Positions 47,601-60,000 of a stretch of 64,000 nt of DNA are shown one piece after another. The DNA comes from Symbiodinium natans (Eukaryota; Sar; Dinophyceae; Suessiales; Symbiodiniaceae). The number at the start of each line of letters is the position of its first letter. Positions within the stretch are counted from its first letter, which is position 1. Location of the stretch: NCBI GenBank assembly GCA_905221605.1, contig CAJNDS010000258.1, positions 400,001-464,000 of the forward strand, read 5' to 3'. Made by a program: the position numbers and the translations under genes. The notes below the pieces were generated by a model. It was not told the DNA's origin and did no database searches. It saw nothing but the letters and a program-made list of their open reading frames with translations.

Positions 47601-50600
47601 AGAGACCAGAGTTTCCGAAAACTTGCAAGTCTCCAGACAGTCTCGGACAAGATAATTGACTGACTTGTTGGCAAGAGTTGTTGCTGGAATGGCTTTTGGG
47701 AAGATTGTCGGAGAATGGCCTTTGGGAAGAATGTCGGAGATGTACTTTTTGCAGCTTCAAGCTCCTCTTTCTCGGGTGTGGCCAAGCACCAAAGAGCAGA
47801 AATGTCGCGTTTTTCAAGTTTCAAATTCGTTTCTGTAGTTTCAAATTAGTTTCAAAATAGTTTCAAAATCCAGTTGCAAAATCGCTGTTAAGGGGAAACT
47901 GGATTTTCCTACGTGCGATTCAAAAAATGAAGGAATCTCAGAGATTCCTGGTTTTCAAAAAGCGCGGACAGAAATTGCAGTTCCCCCTTAACAGCGATTT
48001 TGCAACTGGATTTTGAAACTAATTTGAAACTGACTGGAAACTAATTTGAAACTATGGAAACAATTTGAAACTTGAAAAATACCACATTCCGGACTTTCTG
48101 CCCCATCCTGGCCCCTCACATACGGCCCTCAGTTGACTTTGGTCAGCCGTGACTAAAGACCAGAGTTTCCGAAAACTTGCAAGTCTCCAGACTGTCTCGG
48201 ACAAGATAATTGACTGACTTGTTGGCAAGAGTTGTTGCTGGAATGGCTTTTGGGAAGATTGTCGGAGAATGGCCTTTGGGAAGAATGTCGGAGATGTACT
48301 TTTTGCAGCTTCAAGCTCTCTCTCTTTCTCGGGTGTGGCCAAGCACCAAAGAGCAGAAATGTCGCGTTTTTCAAGTTTCAAATTCGTTTCTGTAGTTTCA
48401 AATTAGTTTCAAAATAGTTTCAAAATCCAGTTGCAAAATCGCTGTTAAGGGGAAACTGGATTTTCCTACGTGCGATTCAAAAAATGAAGGAATCTCAGAG
48501 ATTCCTGGTTTTCAAAAAGCGCGGACAGAAATTGCAGTTCCCCCTTAACAGCGATTTTGCAACTGGATTTTGAAACTAATTTGAAACTGACTGGAAACTA
48601 ATTTGAAACTATGGAAACAATTTGAAACTTGAAAAATACCACATTCCGGACTTTCTGCCCCATCCTGGCCCCTCACATACGGCCCTCAGTTGACTTTGGT
48701 CAGCCGTGACTAGAGACCAGAGTTTCCGAAAACTTGCAAGTCTCCAGACAGTCTCGGACAAGATAATTGACTGACTTGTTGGCAAGAGTTGTTGCTGGAA
48801 TGGCTTTTGGGAAGATTGTCGGAGAATGGCCTTTGGGAAGAATGTCGGAGATGTACTTTTTGCAGCTTCAAGCCTAAGCTCTCCTCTTTCTCGGGTGTGG
48901 CCAAGCACCAAAGAGCAGAAATGTCGCGTTTTTCAAGTTTCAAATTCGTTTCTGTAGTTTCAAATTCGTTTCAAAATAGTTTCAAAATCCAGTTGCAAAA
49001 TCGCTGTTAAGGGGAAACTGGATTTTCCTACGTGCGATTCAAAAAATGAAGGAATCTTAGAGATTCCTGGTTTTCAAAAAGCGCGGACAGAAATTGCAGT
49101 TCCCCCTTAACAGCGATTTTGCAACTGGATTTTGAAACTAATTTGAAACTGACTGGAAACTAATTTGAAACTATGGAAACAATTTGAAACTTGAAAAATA
49201 CCACATTCCGGACTTTCTGCCCCATCCTGGCCCCTCACATACGGCCCTCAGTTGACTTTGGTCAGCCGTGACTAGAGACCAGAGTTTCCGAAAACTTGCA
49301 AGTCTCCAGACAGTCTCGGACAAGATAATTGACTGACTTGTTGGCAAGAGTTGTTGCTGGAATGGCTTTTGGGAAGATTGTCGGAGAATGGCCTTTGGGA
49401 AGAATGTCGGAGATGTACTTTTTGCAGCTTCAAGCTCCTCTTTCTCGGGTGTGGCCAAGCACCAAAGAGCAGAAATGTCGCGTTTTTCAAGTTTCAAATT
49501 CGTTTCTGTAGTTTCAAATTAGTTTCAAAATAGTTTCAAAATCCAGTTGCAAAATCGCTGTTAAGGGGAAACTGGATTTTCCTACGTGCGATTCAAAAAA
49601 TGAAGGAATCTCAGAGATTCCTGGTTTTCAAAAAGCGCGGACAGAAATTGCAGTTCCCCCTTAACAGCGATTTTGCAACTGGATTTTGAAACTAATTTGA
49701 AACTGACTGGAAACTAATTTGAAACTATGGAAACAATTTGAAACTTGAAAAATACCACATTCCGGACTTTCTGCCCCATCCTGGCCCCTCACATACGGCC
49801 CTCAGTTGACTTTGGTCAGCCGTGACTAGAGACCAGAGTTTCCGAAAACTTGCAAGTCTCCAGACTGTCTCGGACAAGATAATTGACTGACTTGTTGGCA
49901 AGAGTTGTTGCTGGAATGGCTTTTGGGAAGATTGTCGGAGAATGGCCTTTGGGAAGAATGTCGGAGATGTACTTTTTGCAGCTTCAATCTCCTCTTTCTC
50001 GGGTGTGGCCAAGCACCAAAGAGCAGAAATGTCGCGTTTTTCAAGTTTCAAATTCGTTTCTGTAGTTTCAAATTAGTTTCAAAATAGTTTCAAAATCCAG
50101 TTGCAAAATCGCTGTTAAGGGGAAACTGGATTTTCCTACGTGCGATTCAAAAAATGAAGGAATCTCAGAGATTCCTGGTTTTCAAAAAGCGCGGACAGAA
50201 ATTGCAGTTCCCCCTTAACAGCGATTTTGCAACTGGATTTTGAAACTAATTTGAAACTGACTGGAAACTAATTTGAAACTATGGAAACAATTTGAAACTT
50301 GAAAAATACCACATTCCGGACTTTCTGCCCCATCCTGGCCCCTCACATACGGCCCTCAGTTGACTTTGGTCAGCCGTGACTAGAGACCAGAGTTTCCGAA
50401 AACTTGCAAGTCTCCAGACTGTCTCGGACAAGATAATTGACTGACTTGTTGGCAAGAGTTGTTGCTGGAATGGCTTTTGGGAAGATTGTCGGAGAATGGC
50501 CTTTGGGAAGAATGTCGGAGATGTACTTTTTGCAGCTTCAAGCTCCTCTTTCTCGGGTGTGGCCAAGCACCAAACCCTGAATCTTAACATTGCCGTCCTT

Positions 50601-53600
50601 GCAATGCTTCGAAAGTGCATGTGTGTGAATGACCGAAATCCTGCATCACCCATATGCGCACGCAACATTGAAATTCGAGGGGCGCGGGGAGCTCGATTGC
50701 CAACCGTCGCACACGTGTAACGTAGATGGTCATGCAAGATTTTGTCCATCCACAAGTCCTCGGACAAGATAATTGACTGACTTGTTGGCAAGAGTTGTTG
50801 CTGGAATGGCTTTTGGGAAGATTGTCGGAGAATGGCCTTTGGGAAGAATGTCGGAGATGTACTTTTTGCAGCTTCAAGCTCCTCTTTCTCGGGTGTGGCC
50901 AAGCACCAAAGAGCAGAAATGTCGCGTTTTTCAAGTTTCAAATTCGTTTCTGTAGTTTCAAATTAGTTTCAAAATAGTTTCAAAATCCAGTTGCAAAATC
51001 GCTGTTAAGGGGAAACTGGATTTTCCTACGTGCGATTCAAAAAATGAAGGAATCTCAGAGATTCCTGGTTTTCAAAAAGCGCGGACAGAAATTGCAGTTC
51101 CCCCTTAACAGCGATTTTGCAACTGGATTTTGAAACTAATTTGAAACTGACTGGAAACTAATTTGAAACTATGGAAACAATTTGAAACTTGAAAAATACC
51201 ACATTCCGGACTTTCTGCCCCATCCTGGCCCCTCACATACGGCCCTCAGTTGACTTTGGTCAGCCGTGACTAGAGACCAGAGTTTCCGAAAACTTGCAAG
51301 TCTCCAGACTGTCTCGGACAAGATAATTGACTGACTTGTTGGCAAGAGTTGTTGCTGGAATGGCTTTTGGGAAGATTGTCGGAGAATGGCCTTTGGGAAG
51401 AATGTCGGAGATGTACTTTTTGCAGCTTCAAGCTCCTCTTTCTCGGGTGTGGCCAAGCACCAAAGAGCAGAAATGTCGCGTTTTTCAAGTTTCAAATTCG
51501 TTTCTGTAGTTTCAAATTAGTTTCAAAATAGTTTCAAAATCCAGTTGCAAAATCGCTGTTAAGGGGAAACTGCATTTTCCTACGTGCGATTCAAAAAATG
51601 AAGGAATCTCAGAGATTCCTGGTTTTCAAAAAGCGCGGACAGAAATTGCAGTTCCCCCTTAACAGCGATTTTGCAACTGGATTTTGAAACTAATTTGAAA
51701 CTGACTGGAAACTAATTTGAAACTATGGAAACAATTTGAAACTTGAAAAATACCACATTCCGGACTTTCTGCCCCATCCTGGCCCCTCACATACGGCCCT
51801 CAGTTGACTTTGGTCAGCCGTGACTAGAGACCAGAGTTTCCGAAAACTTGCAAGTCTCCAGACTGTCTCGGACTAGATAATTGACTGACTTGTTGGCAAG
51901 AGTTGTTGCTGGAATGGCTTTTGGGAAGATTGTCGGAGAATGGCCTTTGGGAAGAATGTCGGAGATGTACTTTTTGCAGCTTCAAGCTCCTCTTTCTCGG
52001 GTGTGGCCAAGCACCAAAGAGCAGAAATGTCGCGTTTTTCAAGTTTCAAATTCGTTTCTGTAGTTTCAAATTAGTTTCAAAATAGTTTCAAAATCCAGTT
52101 GCAAAATCGCTGTTAAGGGGAAACTGGATTTTCCTACGTGCGATTCAAAAAATGAAGGAATCTCAGAGATTCCTGGTTTTCAAAAAGCGCGGACAGAAAT
52201 TGCAGTTCCCCCTTAACAGCGATTTTGCAACTGGATTTTGAAACTAATTTGAAACTGACTGGAAACTAATTTGAAACTATGGAAACAATTTGAAACTTGA
52301 AAAATACCACATTCCGGACTTTCTGCCCCATCCTGGCCCCTCACATACGGCCCTCAGTTGACTTTGGTCAGCCGTGACTAGAGACCAGAGTTTCCGAAAA
52401 CTTGCAAGTCTCCAGACTGTCTCGGACAAGATAATTGACTGACTTGTTGGCAAGAGTTGTTGCTGGAATGGCTTTTGGGAAGATTGTCGGAGAATGGCCT
52501 TTGGGAAGAATGTCGGAGATGTACTTTTTGCAGCTTCAAGCTCCTCTTTCTCGGGTGTGGCCAAGCACCAAAGAGCAGAAATGTCGCGTTTTTCAAGTTT
52601 CAAATTCGTTTCTGTAGTTTCAAATTAGTTTCAAAATAGTTTCAAAATCCAGTTGCAAAATCGCTGTTAAGGGGAAACTGCATTTTCCTACGTGCGATTC
52701 AAAAAATGAAGGAATCTCAGAGATTCCTGGTTTTCAAAAAGCGCGGACAGAAATTGCAGTTCCCCCTTAACAGCGATTTTGCAACTGGATTTTGAAACTA
52801 ATTTGAAACTGACTGGAAACTAATTTGAAACTATGGAAACAATTTGAAACTTGAAAAATACCACATTCCGGACTTTCTGCCCCATCCTGGCCCCTCACAT
52901 ACGGCCCTCAGTTGACTTTGGTCAGCCGTGACTAGAGACCAGAGTTTCCGAAAACTTGCAAGTCTCCAGACAGTCTCGGACTAGATAATTGACTGACTTG
53001 TTGGCAAGAGTTGTTGCTGGAATGGCTTTTGGGAAGATTGTCGGAGAATGGCCTTTGGGAAGAATGTCGGAGATGTACTTTTTGCAGCTTCAAGCTCCTC
53101 TTTCTCGGGTGTGGCCAAGCACCAAAGAGCAGAAATGTCGCGTTTTTCAAGTTTCAAATTCGTTTCTGTAGTTTCAAATTAGTTTCAAAATAGTTTCAAA
53201 ATCCAGTTGCAAAATCGCTGTTAAGGGGAAACTGGATTTTCCTACGTGCGATTCAAAAAATGAAGGAATCTCAGAGATTCCTGGTTTTCAAAAAGCGCGG
53301 ACAGAAATTGCAGTTCCCCCTTAACAGCGATTTTGCAACTGGATTTTGAAACTAATTTGAAACTGACTGGAAACTAATTTGAAACTATGGAAACAATTTG
53401 AAACTTGAAAAATACCACATTCCGGACTTTCTGCCCCATCCTGGCCCCTCACATACGGCCCTCAGTTGACTTTGGTCAGCCGTGACTAGAGACCAGAGTT
53501 TCCGAAAACTTGCAAGTCTCCAGACTGTCTCGGACAAGATAATTGACTGACTTGTTGGCAAGAGTTGTTGCTGGAATGGCTTTTGGGAAGATTGTCGGAG

Positions 53601-54854
53601 AATGGCCTTTGGGAAGAATGTCGGAGATGTACTTTTTGCAGCTTCAAGCTCCTCTTTCTCGGGTGTGGCCAAGCACCAAAGAGCAGAAATGTCGCGTTTT
53701 TCAAGTTTCAAATTCGTTTCTGTAGTTTCAAATTAGTTTCAAAATAGTTTCAAAATCCAGTTGCAAAATCGCTGTTAAGGGGAAACTGGATTTTCCTACG
53801 TGCGATTCAAAAAATGAAGGAATCTCAGAGATTCCTGGTTTTCAAAAAGCGCGGACAGAAATTGCAGTTCCCCCTTAACAGCGATTTTGCAACTGGATTT
53901 TGAAACTAATTTGAAACTGACTGGAAACTAATTTGAAACTATGGAAACAATTTGAAACTTGAAAAATACCACATTCCGGACTTTCTGCCCCATCCTGGCC
54001 CCTCACATACGGCCCTCAGTTGACTTTGGTCAGCCGTGACTAGAGACCAGAGTTTCCGAAAACTTGCAAGTCTCCAGACTGTCTCGGACAAGATAATTGA
54101 CTGACTTGTTGGCAAGAGTTGTTGCTGGAATGGCTTTTGGGAAGATTGTCGGAGAATGGCCTTTGGGAAGAATGTCGGAGATGTACTTTTTGCAGCTTCA
54201 AGCTCCTCTTTCTCGGGTGTGGCCAAGCACCAAAGAGCAGAAATGTCGCGTTTTTCAAGTTTCAAATTCGTTTCTGTAGTTTCAAATTAGTTTCAAAATA
54301 GTTTCAAAATCCAGTTGCAAAATCGCTGTTAAGGGGAAACTGGATTTTCCTACGTGCGATTCAAAAAATGAAGGAATCTCAGAGATTCCTGGTTTTCAAA
54401 AAGCGCGGACAGAAATTGCAGTTCCCCCTTAACAGCGATTTTGAAACTAATTTGAAACTGACTGGAAACTAATTTGAAACTATGGAAACAATTTGAAACT
54501 TGAAAAATACCACATTCCGGACTTTCTGCCCCATCCTGGCCCCTCACATACGGCCCTCAGTTGACTTTGGTCAGCCGTGACTAGAGACCAGAGTTTCCGA
54601 AAACTTGCAAGTCTCCAGACTGTTGATGGACGAAATCCTGCATCATTTTTATCATGCAGCTCATCCCTTCCAAACCCTGAATCTTAACATTGCCGTCCTT
54701 GCAATGCTTCGAAAGTGCATGTGTGTGAATGACCGAAATCCTGCATCACCCATATGCGCACGCAACATTGAAATTCGACGGGTGCGGGGAGCTCGATTAC
54801 CAACCGTCGCGCACGTGTAACGCAGGGGGTCATGCAAGATTTTGTCCATCCACA
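44652..54854 (+). repeat. Satellite array 2: B, 18 head-to-tail A units, B
   Basis: B+ at 44652-44880 (5-bp deletion), then A+ units starting at 44881, 45435, 45990, 46531, 47085, 47640, 48194, 48751, 49313, 49867, 50421, 50756, 51311, 51865, 52419, 52973, 53527 and 54081, then B+ at 54621-54854. The unit at 50421 is cut after about 155 bp and fused at CACCAAACCCTGAA to the rest of a B unit (to ~50755). Copies are almost identical, differing mainly in an ACT/ACA junction base, GGACAAG/GGACTAG, and small indels in the CTCCTCTTTC stretch. Unlike array 1 there are no orientation flips. Confidence 0.95.
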
Positions 54855-55849
54855 GTATGAGACACGTACTCGGCAACATTGTCGATGTCATCATCGCTCA
54901 ACCGCCCTCCAAAAGCCGGCATGGCATTTTTGCCGTTGGTGACCTGCGTCTTGATACTGGGGATGGTATTCCCCCCCGTCAGATGCTGATTCAGGTCCTC
55001 CTTTTTCAAGGTACGGTAGGGCATGATCACATTCTGTCCACCTGCATGGCATGCGGCACTTGAACACTTGCTCCCCAGCCCACACATCTCCGGAGGCCTT
55101 CTCTAAGAGCGAGTTGGTTTCATGAGCAGCGCGTTCGGGGAGCAACGGGATGCTGTTGCCAGAGAGGAGGCTCTTCTTATCTTCATCACTGATGCTGTGC
55201 GTGAAGTGCATTGCAGCATCGTAGCACTTCTTTTCTTTCGTGGCCATCTCGAGAAGCTCTGGGGATAGCTTGTCAGCACGAAGGTTCACGGCCTCCTTGC
55301 TGCGTGGATCCGTCCAGTGCTCGTCGGAGGGGTTGCGGTTGCTCTCATGGATCTGCTGCAATTCAGGATGGCTTTTCTGGTCGATGGCTGCAAGGACGTG
55401 ATCCAATTCAGCCATGGTGAAGTCATTGCACGGCCTGGCATTGCCTTTGGTGATGCGAAGAAGATGTTTGTTCAGCAGGGTGTTCGACTCCCCGTGTGCA
55501 GCGATGAACGCCGGTCCAGGCACCAGCTGCTTGGCACGTGCCACATCTCTTTCAGACAAGCTGCTGGGGCCGGATGGATGCATGTGCGTATTGGCTTGAA
55601 GCAACTTCCCATGTCTCCGGCACTTCCGCGATGGCCGCCACAGCCACAGTTGCTACAAGGGCAAGACAGGCGACCACGGACATTGCGCTCAAGACAGCTG
55701 TCGCGCAGAATCTGTGAAGCTGAGAACTTCAGCTGGGGCAGCTGTCGCGCAGAATTGAAGCTGAGAACTTCAGCTGGGGCCAGTGAGCTTCGAGATGTAT
55801 GTCCAAAACACTTGCCCAGACTTGTCGAGTAGGCTTTCTGACCAAACAT
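54855..55849 (-). pseudogene. petJ: Cytochrome c6 gene, frame-shifted and 3'-truncated
   Basis: The C-terminal frame reads [13 protein letters not shown] ... [20 protein letters not shown] ... VAEYV, diagnostic of plastid cytochrome c6, the soluble lumenal carrier between cytochrome b6f and photosystem I. The haem Cys-His is at 55046-55051 and the axial Met lies in KNAMPAFG. Just upstream the sense continues in another frame ([13 protein letters not shown], preceded by ~165 open residues to 55604), so a -2/+1 shift sits near 55056, where the first haem Cys should be. Farther upstream a hydrophobic lumen-targeting stretch (LALVATVAVAAIAEVPETW, ATG at 55683) is in yet another frame. After VAEYV the frame runs into the flanking satellite unit and stops, so the usual C terminus is replaced. 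No introns are seen in about 850 bp, unlike the other genes here; a retroposed copy is possible. The ~165-residue region before the haem domain is not recognised. Confidence 0.65.
55695..55779 (-). repeat. 44/41-bp tandem duplication in the cytochrome c6 leader
   Basis: Two copies starting CAGCTGTCGCGCAGAAT, differing by a 3-nt indel, just upstream (gene sense) of the lumen-targeting stretch. It duplicates part of the presumed presequence. Confidence 0.85.
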
Positions 55850-56194
55850 GAATTAAACAACAAATGTATGGTGTTCATGGCCGCCACCGTCATGCTCCTT
55901 GCTCGATACTCTGCTAGATGCTCGGCCATATACTTGACTATACATGAACCATAAGCTTTTCTCTATTACAATGCACTCATGATTACTCATGTACTCTATA
56001 ATGAGCTACAATGAGCAGATTCAGGTGAAGCTTCGGGTTCTGGGCCTTGAAAAAAAGCCACTTGAGGTGACAGGCCGGGCAGCATACCCAGCTGCTTGCA
56101 AAAGCCTGCACCCGAGTGCGAGGTCGCCGAGCCTCGGTGTTCTGCTGCGATCCACTGCCCTTCATCCCAGATGCCCTCCACAAAGCAGTGGAAG

Positions 56195-56252
56195 CTTAGG
56201 GTTTCGGGTTTGAGGTTTAGGGTGGAAGGTTTAGGGTTTAGGGTTTAGGGTA
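56195..56252 (+). repeat. Degenerate telomeric tract
   Basis: TTTAGGG with TTTCGGG and GGTGGAAGG variants, between the cytochrome c6 remnant and the ABCG block. Confidence 0.85.
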
Positions 56253-56449
56253 CAGCAGGGTTGACAAGATGGTTCAGCAGGGTTGATGTTTTGGGAGGGC
56301 CAACGAGAGAAGCTGACAAACTACAGCACTGGTTTATTCCCAACAAGGGCGATGATGGCTCAGTAGTCGAATGTGCATCCAGGTTTTTTGTTGGGATAGG
56401 TTGGGTTTTTCACTGTGACGGGAAACCGCGACTGCGGAAAACCACGGGA

Positions 56450-56785
56450 CGGTATGACTGGGTATGACCGGGTATGACCGGGTATGCCCGGGTATGACCG
56501 GGTATGACCGGGTATGCCCGGGTATGCCCGGGTATATGACCGGGTATGACCGGGTATGACCGGGTATGACCGGGTATGCCCGGGTATGCCCGGGTATGCC
56601 CGGGTATGCCCGGGCATGACCGGGCATGAGCGTACTCGGGCGTACTCGGGCATACTCGGGCGTACTCGGGCGTACTCCGGCGCACTCGGGCGTACTCGGG
56701 CGTACTCGGGCGTACTCGGGCGTACTCGGACGTACTCGGGCGCACTCGGGCGCACTCGGGCGTACTCGGGCGTACTCGGCCTGCA
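56450..56785 (+). repeat. Two adjacent 10-bp minisatellites
   Basis: First CCGGGTATGA/CCGGGTATGC (56450-56635), then GGGCGTACTC (56636-56785). The switch is abrupt. Open frames with Tyr-Pro-Gly-His-Thr-Arg or Arg-Ala-Tyr-Ser-Gly repeats are artefacts of the periodicity. Confidence 0.93.
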
Positions 56786-56969
56786 GTCGCGGAACGCGGC
56801 TGCAATGGGGTTTTTTGCACCCCAGGTGAAAATAGCTTTGTGTTTAAGGGCACAATAGTCGAAGATGGCCACCTCGAAGGGTTTAGGGTGTAGGGTTTCC
56901 AAAGGTATCCTGGACAAGGGCGGGGGCTTTGAGCCAGGGGGCTGGCTGGATGACCATTGCTGCGGCCAC

Positions 56970-57008
56970 GCAGGGAGACGATCTGGTCGTGCATCTTCTT
57001 GAAAGTGC
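56970..57008 (-). CDS. ABCG exon: linker helix
   Basis: Encodes TFKKMHDQIVSL, with a split Cys codon shared with the previous exon. Acceptor AAG|GC, donor possibly GT. The charged helical sequence suits the NBD-TMD linker, which is poorly conserved, so the call rests on phase and position. Confidence 0.55.
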
Positions 57009-60000
57009 CTTGGAGGCTTCGGCTTTAGGGTTTATAGGGGTTAGGGTTTAGGGTTTACAGGTTTAAGGTTTAGGGTTCTGTTGCCTTTGCCTGTGATCCT
57101 CACGCATCAAAAGAAGTCGAGGATTCTTCGCAGGGTTCGGTGCTGAAGGACTTCTCAGAACTCATGGAGCCTTTGGCAGCTTTGGCTTCTGCTCTGCGCC
57201 ATTAAGGCAGCATGCCAGGGCTCATGGAAAGAGGCTGCTTGTTTGGGGGGGGCGCTTTGTGTTGGGCCCCCCTGCGCCCTCTTTTCTTGGGTGAGCGAAA
57301 CCTCTCCCTCCCAAAATGTTCGTGGGGCCACCGCAGTCCAACCAGCTGGTCTTGATGACCTGCAGCTTCTCGGGCACCTCCTTCTGCAGCAGAAACATGA
57401 CCTCAGGGTGTTGGAGGGTTGAGGAGGGTTTAGGGTTTATAGGGCTTTTGTAGTGCTAAGTACATCTACGTCTACTGGCTGTTTTGGTACCTGGTATGCT
57501 GAGAGCAGCTCCGCACCCACAAACGACATCTGAAACGACACACTGCAGCATTCGCCCATAAACTTTCCATCCTTGCAAGAACCAACCCGAAGCCTGAAGC
57601 CTTAAGCCTTTAGGGTTTAGGCCTTAGGGGTTTAGGGTTTAGGGTTTAGGGTTTCAGGAATTTTGGACAGGTGGCGTGGTCGGCCGGGTTGAAGTTCGCC
57701 GGGCAGGGGTAGCCCAGAACGTCGAAATGTGTGGAGATGTGATCTGCAGGGCCATGGTAGGTGACTTCCTGAAGAGCCGGCGGAACGGGTTCACACCCTT
57801 CACTTCAGCCGCTACATGTTATAGGCCCGCAAATCAATACAGTCGAACACATTGAGCCAAAGTGCACCACCGTGGAGGATGATCACCTCAACAGTGACGG
57901 CTTGTAAACGTGTCTTCTCCACTTAATTCTCAAAAAGTGCGGGTAGACATATGTAATTCTCACAAAGGCCCTAAACCCTAAACCCTGAACCCTATAAACC
58001 GCAAACCCTGGGCCCTATAAACCCTAAACCCTATAAACCCTACACTACAAAGCTCCCAACTCCTGGCTCGTGTGCCCATTCACACACCACTCCGGTCCCC
58101 CGATGGCAATATGAGCCAGTACAGCAACCCGAAGGAAGCGAAACGCACCCAGGGAACAACAGTGGCTCCTGAACGGATCGACCTAAAACCTCCCATAAAC
58201 CCTTTCCTCAAACTCAGCATGCACAGATGCAGGTGCACACCACACACTCACACTCACACACCCACTTGGAATTCTCACAATCTAAATCTAAATTCTAAAT
58301 TCGATTCGGCAAGCTTCGACGGCAACCCCTCCAAGTTCCGGGCATCATCGAACTTGGCGAAAATCTCGGAGCTTGGCTGGTGAACCGTGCAGAGAACAGG
58401 GACATCCGCCTCGGCGAGCTCCTTCCAGTCATGAGTCCACACTTCGTGCTTTTTTTTAGCAGGGCTTTCAGCACACATCCCGCGCCATCTCTTCCTCCCA
58501 CTTCCTTCGCGTCCCTGAACCAAAAAAGCTCTGCACCTTGAGGGCCACCACCAAGGTGTAGGCGGCATAGGAGTCCAGGCCGCTCAGAGGCTCGTCGAGG
58601 AACCTCGGAGATAACAAAGTGCTGGGCATGGCACCCGCCGCGACACAGCGACAAACGGACTTCTCAGGTGTGCAGTTGTGAAGGTGCTTTGGGGCGCCTG
58701 CTAACATTTGGGAGATTCGTGTAGCCTACTTGGAGGATCGGGGGACTTCGTATAAGTAGAAGTACATGGCAGTACCCTAAAACAGAACCTGAAGCAACGA
58801 GAGTTGTGTCCCAACCCTAATCCCTAAGCCCTAAACCCTAAAATTCCCCAAACACCCTTAGCCCGGCAACAGCATCCTGGGGTTCGTGATCAGCTCGATG
58901 CCGACCTCGAGAGCTTCGGGGGCTTTCGTGTGCAGGATGGGAAGTTGGGGGGTTCTGGTCTTGGTTCATCTTTTAGGGTTTAGGGTTTGGGTATAGGGTT
59001 AGGGTTTAGGGGTCAGAGATGAGGCTAAGCTCAGGGCATCTCTGTCGATGGGGACTGCGCATCACGCGATATTCAGGTTCTCAGAAACTTAAGGAGAGCA
59101 GGACGTGTTGCTTGCTTTGGGCGTTGCCAGCTCTTGCGAAGGCCAGAGGGTATTCTTCATGGACACATGTGCAGCAGAGCCACAGACGTGCGCTTTCTCT
59201 CACCTCCAGACATCTTGCGCTTTGATCTTTTGCAGCAGGGGTTCTTCGCGGTTCGTACTTGATCAAGCAGCTGGCACTTCTGCATGGGTAGCCCGACTCT
59301 GCTGGGCCCCGAACCGACACGAGAGCAAATTGAACCCAGGTCTCCAAGGCCTTGCATTCAACTCGAAGCTATTCTGCTACCCTAAACCCTAAACCCTGAA
59401 CCCTAAACCTTGAACCCTAAACATCCCTAAACCCCAAACCCTACCCCCTCGCTCCCTTCTTGTGAATCCAGCACTCCCCTGGCGCCCCTCCTCCAGAGAT
59501 GCCCTTCACAAGAGCCGAACCGACAATCCTGGGAGGTCGCGCACGCGGTTTAGGGTTTAGGGTTTAGGGTTTAGGGTTTGGGGCTCTCGTTTGTGGGGCC
59601 GGCCACACAGCTTTCGGACGCGAGGGAAGCTCTTGGGGGGCGCCACTGGGAGGATTCACGTCCCCCACGCCCCCTCCCCCCTTCCTGCTCGTCTGCACGC
59701 ACTCGCATGGGCCAAGGGGCGTGGAGCAGCAGCGCTCCAAGTGGAGCGTGGACAGCAAGTTCTCCACAAACTCCTGCCTTTGCCTTCAGTTCAAGTCAGG
59801 TTCAGTAACTCAACTCCTTGGTCACTTAGGGCTTTGCATGTGCTTCGGGGTCTACGTACTTCGAGTGGCTTGTGCCTGAGATGTGCCTGAGGATTTTCGG
59901 TGTTGGGTTTCAGTGGGGTATGGGCCCCGGATGTCTCGATTCGAAGTCACGAAGCCAGCCCACGGCTATCCGAGAGTGTAGAAAAACCATTTCCGGCGCT

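Noticed and set aside
50279-50941. 220-residue frame spanning two A units and a B fragment
   Set aside because: Made open by the A/B fusion; the same words are interrupted in other copies and both strands are open, so no sign of coding selection.
22419-54854. CRISPR array
   Set aside because: Units are 234 and 554 bp with no short repeat-spacer alternation, and the genome is eukaryotic.
56334-56994. 185-194-residue frames rich in Tyr-Pro-Gly-His-Thr-Arg
   Set aside because: Translation of the 10-bp minisatellites.
57845-57865. TTTGGCTCAA on the minus strand, like the 3' end of the dinoflagellate spliced leader
   Set aside because: It follows directly after the donor of the 57866-57886 exon inside a gene; the match is only about ten bases and is probably chance.
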